A DNA stretch of 64,000 nt, from assembly GCA_019694975.1 (NCBI GenBank), contig JAIBAY010000001.1, forward strand, positions 626,732 through 690,731, written 5' to 3'. Both the position numbers and the translations under genes were made by a program. Shown one piece after another: positions 55,903 through 64,000 of this stretch (the first letter of the stretch is position 1; every line of letters begins with the position of its first letter). The notes below the pieces were generated by a model that worked only from the letters and a program-made list of their open reading frames with translations, searched no databases and was not told where the DNA came from. This stretch comes from Chitinophagales bacterium (GTDB lineage Bacteria > Bacteroidota > Bacteroidia > Chitinophagales > UBA10324).

Positions 55903-57783
55903 CTATGAATAGGCTCTTACATCCTTGCCTTCCATATAGTTGATGAAGGCCCTGTTCACCACTTTATTGCCACCGGAAGTTGGATAGTTGCCTGAAAAAT
56001 ACCAGTCACCGGCATGGTTTGGACAGGCTGCATGAAGGCCATCAATGGTTTGAAAAATGATCTGAACCTCTGCTTTCACATTTTCATCTTTTACCAGCAG
56101 GCTGATTTCATCGGCAATTTCTTCATCGGTATATAAATCATACAGCACTTTCACTTCATTCACCATTTCGTGGAGCGGTTGCTGCATCTGCAGCCTGCAT
56201 TTTTCATACACTTCATCCAGCATATTTTCCTTTCCATGTTTTTTTATGAGTGAAACCAATGCACGGAAAGCGATGAAGTCCTTCATTTTACTCATGTCAA
56301 TGCCATAACAATCCGGGTAACGGATCTGCGGGGCGGATGAAACAATTACAATTTTCTTTGGCCCGAGCCGGTCGAGCATGCGGATGATGCTGCGTTTAAG
56401 TGTGGTGCCGCGAACGATGGAATCATCAATCACCACAATGGTATCAAGCCCTGCTACGATGCTGCCATAAGTAATATCGTAAACATGTTCCACCAGCTCA
56501 TTGCGTTGTGAGTCCTGCGTAATGAAGGTGCGCATCTTAACGTCCTTGATGGCTATCTTTTCCACGCGCTGCCGCAAAGCCAGCAGTTCCTTCAGCTCCG
56601 TTTCATTCAGATCATTCTTACGGATGCGTTCAAACTTGTATTGTTTCAGGTGATCTTCCAGGCCTTTCATCAGCCCGTAAAAAGCAACTTCCGCCGTGTT
56701 GGGGATAAATGAAAACACGGTATTTTTCAAGTCATAATCAATGGCATTCAACACCGGTGTGGCAAGCAGATGACCGAGCTTTTTGCGTTCCTGGTAAATG
56801 TCCTGATCGCTGCCTCTTGAAAAGTAGATGCGCTCGAAGCTGCACGGTTTAACGTTTCCTTGCTCCGCACATGGATACTCACCCACATTGCCCAGCCTGT
56901 CGGCGATGATGGCATGGCCGGGTTTTAATTCATGTATGTCGTCCACCAGCAGGTTGAATGTGGTTTGAATGGCAGGCCTTTCACTGGCTACTACCAGTAT
57001 TTCATCGCTCTTGTAATAAAATGCGGGCCTGATACCGGAAGGGTCGCGCAGGGCAAAGGCATAGCCCGCACCCGACAAACCGGCAAGTACATAGCCGCCG
57101 TCAAACTCGCTTACTGCATTGGTCAGCACCTTTTTAAAATCGATGCCATCACGCAGCCTGTTGCGGAAGTTTTCTTTTGTCACCCGCTCTTCCTGCAGCT
57201 TACCGGCAACATGTTTGAGTTCATTTTCCAGGTGCCACGTAACGCGGTCAAGCACAACGGCAGTATCGGGACGGTTTCCATCCTTTCTCCAGCCGAGGTC
57301 CTCTATATTGGTGAGGTTGAAATTTCCGGCCATGATGAGAGAGCGGGTGGAGGACTGATGATTATTGATGAACGGATGGCAACTGTCGATTTCATTTCTG
57401 CCATAGGTGCCATAGCGCAAATGACCGAGCATCATTTCCGCCACAAAACTTACATGCTTGCGCAGCCATTCCGTATCATCCATCAGTGCAGGATCCATCT
57501 TCGTCAGCTTTTCAATGTTATGATGAATTTTCTGGAAGATTTCCGCTATGGCCTGCGGTGAATTGGAACGATAACGGCTCATGAAACGATGGCCCTGGTA
57601 AGCATTGAGCTTAATTGCGCCGATGCCTGCACCATCCTGCCCGCGGTTGTGTTGCTTTTCCATCAGCAGGTAAAGCTTATTCAATCCGTATAGTGCTGTA
57701 CCGTATTTTTCGCGGTAATAACTGATGGGTTTCAGCAGGCGGATAACGGCGATACCGCATTCGTGTTTGATAGGGTCACTCAT
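55903..57783 (-). CDS. purF: Amidophosphoribosyltransferase, long Bacteroidota form
   Basis: 626 residues. The N-terminal Ntn glutaminase domain has the nucleophile Cys9 in KHECGIAVIRL, so eight residues must be removed to mature it, and KQHNRGQDGAGIG; the C-terminal phosphoribosyltransferase domain has the PRPP loop VVIDDSIVRGTTL. It makes phosphoribosylamine from PRPP and glutamine, the first purine step. It is longer than classical PurF (about 500 residues), and I know this form as a second copy in many Bacteroidota, so it may have a modified role. Confidence 0.85.
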   Translation of the reverse strand: MSDPIKHECGIAVIRLLKPISYYREKYGTALYGLNKLYLLMEKQHNRGQDGAGIGAIKLNAYQGHRFMSRYRSNSPQAIAEIFQKIHHNIEKLTKMDPALMDDTEWLRKHVSFVAEMMLGHLRYGTYGRNEIDSCHPFINNHQSSTRSLIMAGNFNLTNIEDLGWRKDGNRPDTAVVLDRVTWHLENELKHVAGKLQEERVTKENFRNRLRDGIDFKKVLTNAVSEFDGGYVLAGLSGAGYAFALRDPSGIRPAFYYKSDEILVVASERPAIQTTFNLLVDDIHELKPGHAIIADRLGNVGEYPCAEQGNVKPCSFERIYFSRGSDQDIYQERKKLGHLLATPVLNAIDYDLKNTVFSFIPNTAEVAFYGLMKGLEDHLKQYKFERIRKNDLNETELKELLALRQRVEKIAIKDVKMRTFITQDSQRNELVEHVYDITYGSIVAGLDTIVVIDDSIVRGTTLKRSIIRMLDRLGPKKIVIVSSAPQIRYPDCYGIDMSKMKDFIAFRALVSLIKKHGKENMLDEVYEKCRLQMQQPLHEMVNEVKVLYDLYTDEEIADEISLLVKDENVKAEVQIIFQTIDGLHAACPNHAGDWYFSGNYPTSGGNKVVNRAFINYMEGKDVRAYS

Positions 57784-58261
57784 TAAGCGGATCAGTGCAT
57801 TTTATTGGTAAAAAGCAGCGTGTGAAGTTAATACAATTATGACTGCCGGAAGATCAGGTGAAAACCGGATATCAACAGCAACGGCAAATGCAGCAACATG
57901 CAAACAATGCCGGGAGAATAAATAACGGTCTATTGTATAAGAATTTAAGATCAGGTAATGCCAGGACGCATACTGCTTATGGTTTGCACAAGCTGGCTCA
58001 TAGAGAAAATGGCTTAAAAATCTTCAGCGGCTTTCTTTGAGGACGGCACCATTGCAGTCATGCTATGATAAGGCGGCTTAACCTTGTTACTACCCTGTTC
58101 GGCACGCCTGTTTCCCTGCTCATACCTTCACTGCACCATCCTGTCCATAATACGGTAATCAACCTGTCTGATTAATTGTAATTTTACTTCTTTAAGAAGC
58201 AGGAATATTTATCCTGCGCAAGAATACTGAACGTCAGATTATACATTATTATCTGGAACAG
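57784..58261. other. 478-base intergenic stretch
   Basis: No gene or RNA recognised. A small inverted repeat GCAGGA-ATATTTA-TCCTGC at 58199-58217 and CAGAT/ATCTG at about 58235-58255 lie just before the small membrane protein gene and might be regulatory. Confidence 0.45.
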
Positions 58262-58618
58262 ATGAGCGCCATATCAAACAGGATAAATCCACGCAAATGG
58301 ATAGTGTTTGGTTTTTTCATAACATTTCCCAGTGTGATCTTTTGGTGCTTCGTAATTTATGGAAGGATATCTCATGATTATGCTTTACTGAACACCTTGC
58401 TTAACAGCGGCGGCGACTTCTGCGACTTGCTGTTAAAAGGATTATTTCCGGCTTTCAGCCTTATGATTGCTTATATCTGTAACAGGGCAATTCAGCGAAG
58501 GGCTATTACCCAAAATGTGTGGCACCAGGAGACGAACCTGATGCGGCTGAACAGGATACTGATTAACTGGAATGCATTGTTATTGCTGGTTATGATATTC
58601 AGTTACTTCAACAATTAA
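58262..58618 (+). CDS. Small membrane protein of unknown function
   Basis: 118 residues with three likely membrane helices: WIVFGFFITFPSVIFWCFVI (about 13-33), LLKGLFPAFSLMIAYIC (about 57-74) and ILINWNALLLLVMIFSYF (about 98-115). Arg/Lys residues between the second and third helices suggest that the loop is cytosolic. I recognise no family. It ends with a four-base overlap with the convergent lpxH. Confidence 0.65.
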   Translation: MSAISNRINPRKWIVFGFFITFPSVIFWCFVIYGRISHDYALLNTLLNSGGDFCDLLLKGLFPAFSLMIAYICNRAIQRRAITQNVWHQETNLMRLNRILINWNALLLLVMIFSYFNN

Positions 58619-59397
58619 CCTGTTTGCTCTTCTTCCGTGTTAAATTGCTTTAACTGCAATGCGGTGCCATCAAATACGGCATAACTATTAAAACGGATCC
58701 AGTCGCCGAGATTGATATAGCGGCTTGTATCCGATAACTTATAATCCAGCATGATATGGCGATGTCCGAAAATAAAATAATCAACAGTTTCCGTTTTTAA
58801 CACCGTGCGAGCATACTGCACCAGCCATTCCTTGTCTTCTCCCAGAAATTCCGCCTGTTCTTCGCCACTGATCAGCCGGTTATTCTTCGACCATCGCCGG
58901 CCCAGCCAGACTCCTATATCGGGATGCAGCCATCCGAAAAGAAAGCGGCTGAACTTTCCCCTGAACAATGTTTTTAAAAATTTATATCCATGATCACCCG
59001 GACCCAGCCCATCGCCATGAGCAATCAGAAATTTGCGGCCGGCGATATGGAAACGCCGGGGCTCATGGAATACCGTAATTGCAAGTTCCTTCTCAAAATA
59101 ATCCTTCATCCACTGGTCGTGGTTACCTGTAAAGAAATAAATCTTTATACCGGCATCATGCATTGCAGCCAGTTTGCCAAGCACCCGCACATAGCCACGG
59201 GGTACGACTTGCCGGTATTCAAACCAGAAATCAAATAAATCGCCAACGATGATAATGGTATCGGCGTCTCCCTGAATGGAATCAAGCCATTGAATGAATT
59301 TCTTTTCTCGCTTCAGCGAAGTTGCATGATCAGGAATACCAAGATGTAAATCGGAAGCAAAGTAAACTTTGCCTTTCAGGATCGGGATATCATTCAT
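58615..59397 (-). CDS. lpxH: UDP-2,3-diacylglucosamine hydrolase
   Basis: 260 residues of the calcineurin-like phosphoesterase fold. All metal motifs are present: FASDLHLG, VGDLFDFWFEY, FTGNHDQWM, IAHGDGLGPGD and FGHRH. It splits UDP-diacylglucosamine into lipid X and UMP in lipid A synthesis. It begins at the stop codon of the LUD gene (TAATG), so the two are translationally coupled; last gene of the rsfS-ftsH-LUD-lpxH unit. Confidence 0.94.
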   Translation of the reverse strand: MNDIPILKGKVYFASDLHLGIPDHATSLKREKKFIQWLDSIQGDADTIIIVGDLFDFWFEYRQVVPRGYVRVLGKLAAMHDAGIKIYFFTGNHDQWMKDYFEKELAITVFHEPRRFHIAGRKFLIAHGDGLGPGDHGYKFLKTLFRGKFSRFLFGWLHPDIGVWLGRRWSKNNRLISGEEQAEFLGEDKEWLVQYARTVLKTETVDYFIFGHRHIMLDYKLSDTSRYINLGDWIRFNSYAVFDGTALQLKQFNTEEEQTG

Positions 59398-60041
59398 TAT
59401 GCGCCGGGCTGGTCGACGAAAAATACATAAACTTCTTTAGGCCCGTGCGCCCCGAGCACGAGCGTCTTTTCAATATCGGCGGTTCGGCTGGGTCCTGTCG
59501 CAATAGAAATCATCGAAGGCGTATTGCCATTGTGTTTATCTGTCACGAATTGCAATGCTTCCTTCAGATCGTAGATCAGTTGTGAATTGTAGGCCAGCAC
59601 CAGGTGTACGGGAGGATAGACAGGGATACTTCTGCCGGAAGCCTGGCGCGAGCTGAGCAGGATGCTGCCGGTACGCGCCACAAGGCATTCACATAGGGAA
59701 ATGCCGGCATCCGCCTTTTCAAGATTGTTACCTACACGCAGTCGTTTAAATCCTTTCTGCTGTAAAAAATCCTGCAGGTAATATTCCCAGGCAAAAATAT
59801 TATTCCATTTCTTTTCATCAGCTAACGCATTCAGGTTATCGATGAAATCCTTTTCGTTCTCGCAATAGACGAAGTTGCCCTGTATTTTCGTGAACTGTTC
59901 CGCAAAAACAATATCAAGCGTGTCGGCAGCCGGCGGAAAAACTACTGCTGCTGTCTCAAAGTTGGGAAATGGCTGATCGGTTGACTGTATCAGTCCTTTC
60001 CGGATATTTTTCAGCATTCGTTCCTTCGCAGTAGGCTCCAT
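59397..60041 (-). CDS. LUD-domain (LutC/YkgG-like) protein
   Basis: 214 residues. The fold is recognised by AGISLCECLVARTGSILL, VYPPVHLVLAYNSQLIYDL and SIATGPSRTADIEKTLVLGAHGPKEV. LutC belongs to the iron-sulfur lactate dehydrogenase LutABC, but no lutA or lutB is present here, and this copy is embedded behind ftsH. I know the ftsH-LUD order as common in Bacteroidota, so the protein probably has a role separate from lactate use. It starts ten bases after ftsH. Confidence 0.9.
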   Translation of the reverse strand: MEPTAKERMLKNIRKGLIQSTDQPFPNFETAAVVFPPAADTLDIVFAEQFTKIQGNFVYCENEKDFIDNLNALADEKKWNNIFAWEYYLQDFLQQKGFKRLRVGNNLEKADAGISLCECLVARTGSILLSSRQASGRSIPVYPPVHLVLAYNSQLIYDLKEALQFVTDKHNGNTPSMISIATGPSRTADIEKTLVLGAHGPKEVYVFFVDQPGA

Positions 60042-60051
60042 GCACTATAGG

Positions 60052-62127
60052 TTAGGCAATCTTCGGTTGAATACGCCCGGAGTTTTCGATCGCCGCTTCA
60101 TCCTTAATAATGTTGTTATCTGTTTCAGCTTTTTCAGCTGTTTCCACTTCCGGTTCTGCTGCAGGGATTTCAATTTCTGCTGCATGCTTGCTTTCGAATG
60201 GCCGTTTTCCAATCAGGCGTTCGAGGTCTTGTTGAAAGAGTATTTCTTTCTTCAGCAATTCCTGGGCAAGTATCTCCAGTTCAGGACGCTTTTCTGTCAG
60301 CAATTTTTTCGTATGAATATAGGCTTTGTCTACCAGCGCCCTTACTTCCTCATCAATCATCCGTGCCGTTTCATCTGAATAAGGTTTTTGAAAACCATAT
60401 TCATTTTGCGGATCATAGTAGGAAAGGTTACCCACTTTTTCATTCATACCATAGATGGTTACCATGGCATAGCTCAGCTTCGTGATACGTTCGAGGTCGT
60501 TCTGCGCTCCGGTTGATATCTTATCGAAAATAATATCTTCAGCAGCCCTGCCACCCAGCGTCATGCAGATGCTGTCGAATAATTGCTCTGTGGTATAGAG
60601 AAACTGTTCTTTAGGCATATACTGTGCATAGCCTAATGCTGCCACACCACGCGGGATAATCGAAACCTTAACCAGCGGATCGGCATGTTCGAGAAACCAG
60701 CCGCAGATCGCATGGCCGGCTTCATGATACGCAACAATTTTTTTCTCATCCTCTGAGATGATTTTGTTCTTCTTCTCCAGCCCGCCAATAACGCGGTCTA
60801 TGGCATCCTGGAAATCACTCATATCCACTTCCTTCTTGCCTTTACGGGCGGCAATCAAGGCGGCTTCATTGCATACGTTGGCAATGTCAGCGCCGGCAAA
60901 GCCAGGTGTCTGAGCAGCCAGCTTTTTCATATCGAGGTCTTTCAGCACCTTGATATTTTTTGAGTGCACTTTAAAGATCTGTTCGCGTCCTACCAGGTCC
61001 GGTTTATCGATGGATATCTGACGGTCGAAACGGCCCGGGCGCAACAAAGCGCTGTCGAGCACATCAGGTCGGTTGGTAGCAGCCAGAATGATGACACCGG
61101 AATCTGTACCGAAGCCATCCATTTCCACCAGCAGCTGATTGAGGGTATTTTCCCGTTCATCGTTGCCGCCCTGAATCACATTCCTTCCACGGGCACGGCC
61201 AATGGCATCGATCTCGTCAATAAAAATTATACAAGGTGCCTTTTCGCGTGCCTGCTTAAATAAGTCACGCACCCGGGAAGCGCCTATTCCCACAAATAAC
61301 TCCACAAAATCAGATCCTGAGATGGAAAAGAAAGGAACCTGCGCCTCACCGGCCACAGCTTTTGCAATCAGCGTTTTACCGGTTCCCGGAGGGCCAATTA
61401 GCAATGCACCTTTGGGAATCTTGCCGCCCAGTGCAGTATATTTTTTAGGGTTTTTCAGGAAGTCCACAATCTCCATCACTTCGGCCTTCGCTTCGTCCAG
61501 TCCGGCTACATCGGCAAAGGTGATATTGACCTTCGTTCCTTTGTCAAACAATGTGGCTTTTGATTTTCCAAAATTAAAAATCTGACCACCGGGGCCGCCG
61601 ACACCACCGGTTACACGGCGCATAATAAAGAGCCAGATGGCCACCAATAACAAGATCGGCAAGAGCCAACCCAAAGCATTAAACCAGTCGGTTCTGTTTT
61701 CAGGATAAACTTCTATGGGTTTATAAGCAGGATCATTTGTCCTGACAGCAGTTTCCGCTTCACTCAGCTTTCTGGTAAAATCATCAACACTGAGAATCTT
61801 AAACCGGTAATGTGGTCCGGGATTGACGGTGTTGAAGTTAGTAGTAGCTACTGCCTTATATTTCTCTTGTTGCAGCTTATCGGGTTTGATATAGACCTCC
61901 ACATACTCCTTGTTTACCACCACAAGTTTCTGAACATCCTCCGACTGCAGCATGTTTTGATTCACTTCTTCAAAACTCACCAGCTTTGATGCTTTGGTAA
62001 AAGGGAAAAACTGCAGGGCTATCAGTATGATGGCAATAATACCATAAACCCAATAGATATTAAATTTAGGGCCATTGGGCGGCACTATTTTAGGCAGCTT
62101 TCTTTTTTCCTGATTATTATTTTCCAT
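60052..62127 (-). CDS. ftsH: ATP-dependent zinc metalloprotease FtsH
   Basis: 691 residues with two membrane helices flanking a periplasmic domain ([35 protein letters not shown]), the AAA+ module with Walker A GPPGTGKT, Walker [12 protein letters not shown] and the second region [18 protein letters not shown], then the zinc protease motif HEAGHAICG. The C-terminal tail is Glu/Ala-rich. It degrades misfolded and regulatory membrane proteins. The same transcript continues with the LUD gene and lpxH. Confidence 0.97.
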   Translation of the reverse strand: MENNNQEKRKLPKIVPPNGPKFNIYWVYGIIAIILIALQFFPFTKASKLVSFEEVNQNMLQSEDVQKLVVVNKEYVEVYIKPDKLQQEKYKAVATTNFNTVNPGPHYRFKILSVDDFTRKLSEAETAVRTNDPAYKPIEVYPENRTDWFNALGWLLPILLLVAIWLFIMRRVTGGVGGPGGQIFNFGKSKATLFDKGTKVNITFADVAGLDEAKAEVMEIVDFLKNPKKYTALGGKIPKGALLIGPPGTGKTLIAKAVAGEAQVPFFSISGSDFVELFVGIGASRVRDLFKQAREKAPCIIFIDEIDAIGRARGRNVIQGGNDERENTLNQLLVEMDGFGTDSGVIILAATNRPDVLDSALLRPGRFDRQISIDKPDLVGREQIFKVHSKNIKVLKDLDMKKLAAQTPGFAGADIANVCNEAALIAARKGKKEVDMSDFQDAIDRVIGGLEKKNKIISEDEKKIVAYHEAGHAICGWFLEHADPLVKVSIIPRGVAALGYAQYMPKEQFLYTTEQLFDSICMTLGGRAAEDIIFDKISTGAQNDLERITKLSYAMVTIYGMNEKVGNLSYYDPQNEYGFQKPYSDETARMIDEEVRALVDKAYIHTKKLLTEKRPELEILAQELLKKEILFQQDLERLIGKRPFESKHAAEIEIPAAEPEVETAEKAETDNNIIKDEAAIENSGRIQPKIA

Positions 62128-62208
62128 TCCTCACTGTTTTTTTAACTGCATTGTCTGACGTATGATGCTACGTAAAATTTTACACGGCTGCACTACCAAT
62201 TATTAAAC

Positions 62209-62216
62209 CAAATATA
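62209..62216 (-). promoter_or_regulatory. Possible -7 element of ftsH
   Basis: On the minus strand TATATTTG matches TAnnTTTG exactly, about 80 bases before the ftsH ATG. No TTG at the expected distance is visible. The 212-base gap between rsfS and ftsH makes a separate ftsH promoter plausible. Confidence 0.4.
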
Positions 62217-62339
62217 TCTGCTGACACTTCTCCGGGCTTCACATCCTGCTTATTAAACGATCCGACAGGGTGATTTGTGCAAATGAACCGGATTCAGAAA
62301 CGATGATACTGCAACTACATCTTACCGTAAAACACAAAT

Positions 62340-62738
62340 TTACTCATTATGTTCTTCAATCACGCCATCGCTCCACAATTCATCCAGCTGATAAAACCTG
62401 CGCTGTGGAGCAAGGAAAATATGCACGACCGTATCCACATAATCAAGCAGTATCCATTCGGCATGCTGCAAGCCTTCATGGTGCCATGGCTTTTCACCAT
62501 GCAACGAAGCGGTTTGCTGCATGATATGGTCGGCAATGGCTTTAACCTGCGTGGTAGATGGTGCATCACAAACGATAAAAAAATCACATACGGCGTCCTG
62601 TATCTTTCGAAGATCAATACTGATGATATGTTCTCCTTTTTTGTCGCGGATACTGTCGAGGATGATAGCAACAAGGCCCTGCGGCTTCTTTTTCCTGGCA
62701 GGTGTTTTTTTCTTTACTTTCAGCGCTTTGATAGGCTT
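62340..62738 (-). CDS. rsfS: Ribosome silencing factor, start codon uncertain
   Basis: The reading frame from 62738 to the TAA at 62340 gives a full RsfS: a Lys-rich N-terminus, LVAIILDSIRDKKGEHIISIDLR (first helix and strand), AVCDFFIVCDAPSTTQVKAI, WILLDYVDTVVHIF and FYQLDELWSDG. It binds uL14 and keeps ribosomal subunits apart in starvation. There is no ATG, GTG or TTG between the upstream in-frame TAA (62739-62741) and the ATG at 62522, which lies inside the conserved fold. A TTG four codons before that TAA (62751-62753) is in frame. Either a rare start such as CTG 62721-62723 is used, or the sequence has an error there. Confidence 0.8.
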   Translation of the reverse strand, partial: KPIKALKVKKKTPARKKKPQGLVAIILDSIRDKKGEHIISIDLRKIQDAVCDFFIVCDAPSTTQVKAIADHIMQQTASLHGEKPWHHEGLQHAEWILLDYVDTVVHIFLAPQRRFYQLDELWSDGVIEEHNE

Positions 62739-62779
62739 TTAAAATTTTGGCAAAACTAAGTAAATCCCGATAATAAAAT

Positions 62780-63538
62780 ATGCCGGATCCAGCCTTTACA
62801 GGCAAGGTGTTGCTGGAGTTTGCATCACTTGCTTCTACCAATGAATATGCACAGCAGTTACTCGCGAATCAACCTGTTTTTGAAGGCACCGTGATACGCG
62901 CAGATTATCAGACGGGCGGAAAAGGATATGCCGGAAACACCTGGGAAAGTGAAGCAGGAAAAAACCTGCTGCTCAGTATTATTTTGAAACCTTCCTTTCT
63001 GCCACCCAAAAATCAATTCTTCCTGAACCAGGCTATTTCGCTTGCATTGGCCGAGACGGTGAGTGAGGCAACAATGGCCGATGAAGTGAAAATAAAATGG
63101 CCTAATGACATCTTTTATGAAGACAAAAAAGCAGGTGGCATGCTTATCGAAAATGCTATACAGGGCAATCAGCTGCAACACTCGGTGATAGGCATTGGGT
63201 TAAATGTTAACCAGCAGGTTTTTTCCGGTGTAACAAAGCCGGTGACTTCCCTTAGCCTGATGGCAGGCCACCCACTGAATCTAAGCAACGTGCTCAATTT
63301 ACTCTTTGAAAAGGTTGAAGCAAGGTACCTGCAGCTGAGAAGCAATCATATAGATCAGCTGCAGAAGGATTATATGAAGCGGTTGTACCGTGTTACGGAA
63401 GAGGCATTATTCCTTGCCAATGGCAGGCGATTTAATGCAAGGATTGCCGGATTGACGGCAGAGGGTAAGCTGATCCTTCAACTCGGCGATCACCATGAAG
63501 TATTCGGCTTTAAAGAAGTTGAGTTTGTAATTGAATAG
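62780..63538 (+). CDS. birA: Biotin-[acetyl-CoA-carboxylase] ligase
   Basis: 252 residues. ASTNEYAQQLL, the biotinyl-AMP loop QTGGKGYAGNTW, KIKWPNDIFYEDKKAGGML and IGIGLNVNQ are visible. No N-terminal helix-turn-helix domain is present, so it is a ligase only and not a repressor. It loads biotin on acetyl-CoA carboxylase. It is divergent from rsfS across about 40 bases, an arrangement I know from other Bacteroidota. Confidence 0.94.
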   Translation: MPDPAFTGKVLLEFASLASTNEYAQQLLANQPVFEGTVIRADYQTGGKGYAGNTWESEAGKNLLLSIILKPSFLPPKNQFFLNQAISLALAETVSEATMADEVKIKWPNDIFYEDKKAGGMLIENAIQGNQLQHSVIGIGLNVNQQVFSGVTKPVTSLSLMAGHPLNLSNVLNLLFEKVEARYLQLRSNHIDQLQKDYMKRLYRVTEEALFLANGRRFNARIAGLTAEGKLILQLGDHHEVFGFKEVEFVIE

Positions 63539-63601
63539 TACCGGGAAGATCAGCATAATACCTCCAATGGAAAGCTTGTATTTTCAACAAGGGCTAATGA
63601 T

Positions 63602-64000
63602 TCATAAATGCATGTTGGCATCCGCCGCATATTCGAGGATGAAAGGATTGTGGCGCCGTTCTTCACCAATGGTTGTTACGGGGCCATGACCGCTGTAAAC
63701 CCGGGTCTCATCAGGCAACAACAGGAGTTCCTGGCAAATGCTGTTCATCAATACCTGATAACTGCCTCCCGGCAAATCAGTCCGACCAATTCCGGATCGA
63801 AACAGCACGTCACCACTGATCACAACTTTATCTTCCGCAGCATACAATGAAATGCTGCCGGGTGAGTGACCGGGAGTGAACAAAACATGCATTGAAGACT
63901 TACCAAAAGTAACCCTCTCACCTGCTGCAAGGTAGCGATCGGGTGCGGGTGAGGTTTCCGCATAAATTCCATACATTTTGCTGATCTCCTCCATGGTCTG
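63602..64000 (-). CDS. Metallo-beta-lactamase-fold hydrolase (N-terminal part outside window)
   Basis: The frame is open to the window end, so only the C-terminal 133 residues are seen. FTPGHSPGSISLY carries the third metal-site His, VISGDVLFRSGIGRTDLPGG the bridging Asp, and VYSGHGPVTTIGEERRHNPF the last His. This is the glyoxalase II-like group of about 210 residues, which hydrolyses thioesters or similar compounds; the HxHxDH motif should lie just outside the window. Confidence 0.9.
   Translation of the reverse strand, partial: QTMEEISKMYGIYAETSPAPDRYLAAGERVTFGKSSMHVLFTPGHSPGSISLYAAEDKVVISGDVLFRSGIGRTDLPGGSYQVLMNSICQELLLLPDETRVYSGHGPVTTIGEERRHNPFILEYAADANMHL

Noticed and set aside
57858-58040. 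60-codon plus-strand frame in the purF upstream gap
   Set aside because: Gln/Asn/His-rich without family features; probably non-coding.
62360-62674. 104-codon minus-strand frame overlapping rsfS
   Set aside because: It is a shifted frame of rsfS; the RsfS motifs appear in the other frame.

Overview
The window reads as chromosomal DNA of a Bacteroidota bacterium, most likely from the Chitinophagales/Sphingobacteriales side of the phylum (the lineage is an inference). The direct signs are many secreted proteins ending in type IX secretion (T9SS) sorting domains, lipoproteins with short lipoboxes, a methionine synthase split into two genes, the 626-residue form of amidophosphoribosyltransferase, and promoters of the TTG-N19-TAnnTTTG type used by this phylum. 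I see no insertion sequence, prophage, CRISPR array or rRNA.

Layout. 1-9.1 kb: a T9SS cargo gene cut by the window edge, UDP-xylose synthase, a decayed S74 tail-fibre-like T9SS gene plus an orphan sorting domain, a periplasmic thioredoxin, UDP-glucose dehydrogenase and a DegT-type aminotransferase; the sugar genes point to UDP-xylose and amino-sugar supply for surface polysaccharide. 9.3-15.2 kb: an outer-membrane protein, Kdo transferase WaaA, a conserved unknown, thymidine kinase, an OPT oligopeptide transporter, a large composite hairpin and tRNA-Cys. 15.2-24.6 kb: a sorting-domain remnant, two tandem lipoproteins of the acetolactate decarboxylase fold, an aldo/keto reductase, a giant lamin-tail secreted protein, a receiver-HATPase fusion, a lipoprotein and purN. 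24.8-29.1 kb: a consensus promoter, a SAM-I riboswitch and the two halves of metH. 29.2-32.9 kb: a secreted PQQ-type sugar dehydrogenase and a secreted subtilase.

32.9-44 kb: polA, an AhpD-like protein, a LemA-TPM-TPM operon, a lipoprotein class D beta-lactamase, a deoxyhypusine-synthase-like enzyme, an RlpA-like protein, rpiB, tatC and an OmpA-family lipoprotein. 44-54 kb: a secreted M43 metalloprotease, radA, a small T9SS protein, a striking phosphodiesterase-TPR-sulfotransferase fusion preceded by an overlapping 90-residue gene, comF and a beta-helix lipoprotein. 53.8-64 kb: murB, a CtlX-type hydrolase, the long purF form, a small membrane protein, the conserved rsfS-ftsH-LUD-lpxH operon with birA divergent from it, and a truncated metallo-beta-lactamase-fold hydrolase.

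Most of the window is ordinary housekeeping and secretion content. The items most worth attention are the phosphodiesterase-TPR-sulfotransferase fusion and its small partner, the two acetolactate-decarboxylase-fold lipoproteins (one of which has lost its metal ligands), the multiply broken T9SS gene, rsfS without a usable canonical start codon, and the composite hairpin before tRNA-Cys. I do not see a clear, wholly new multi-gene system.
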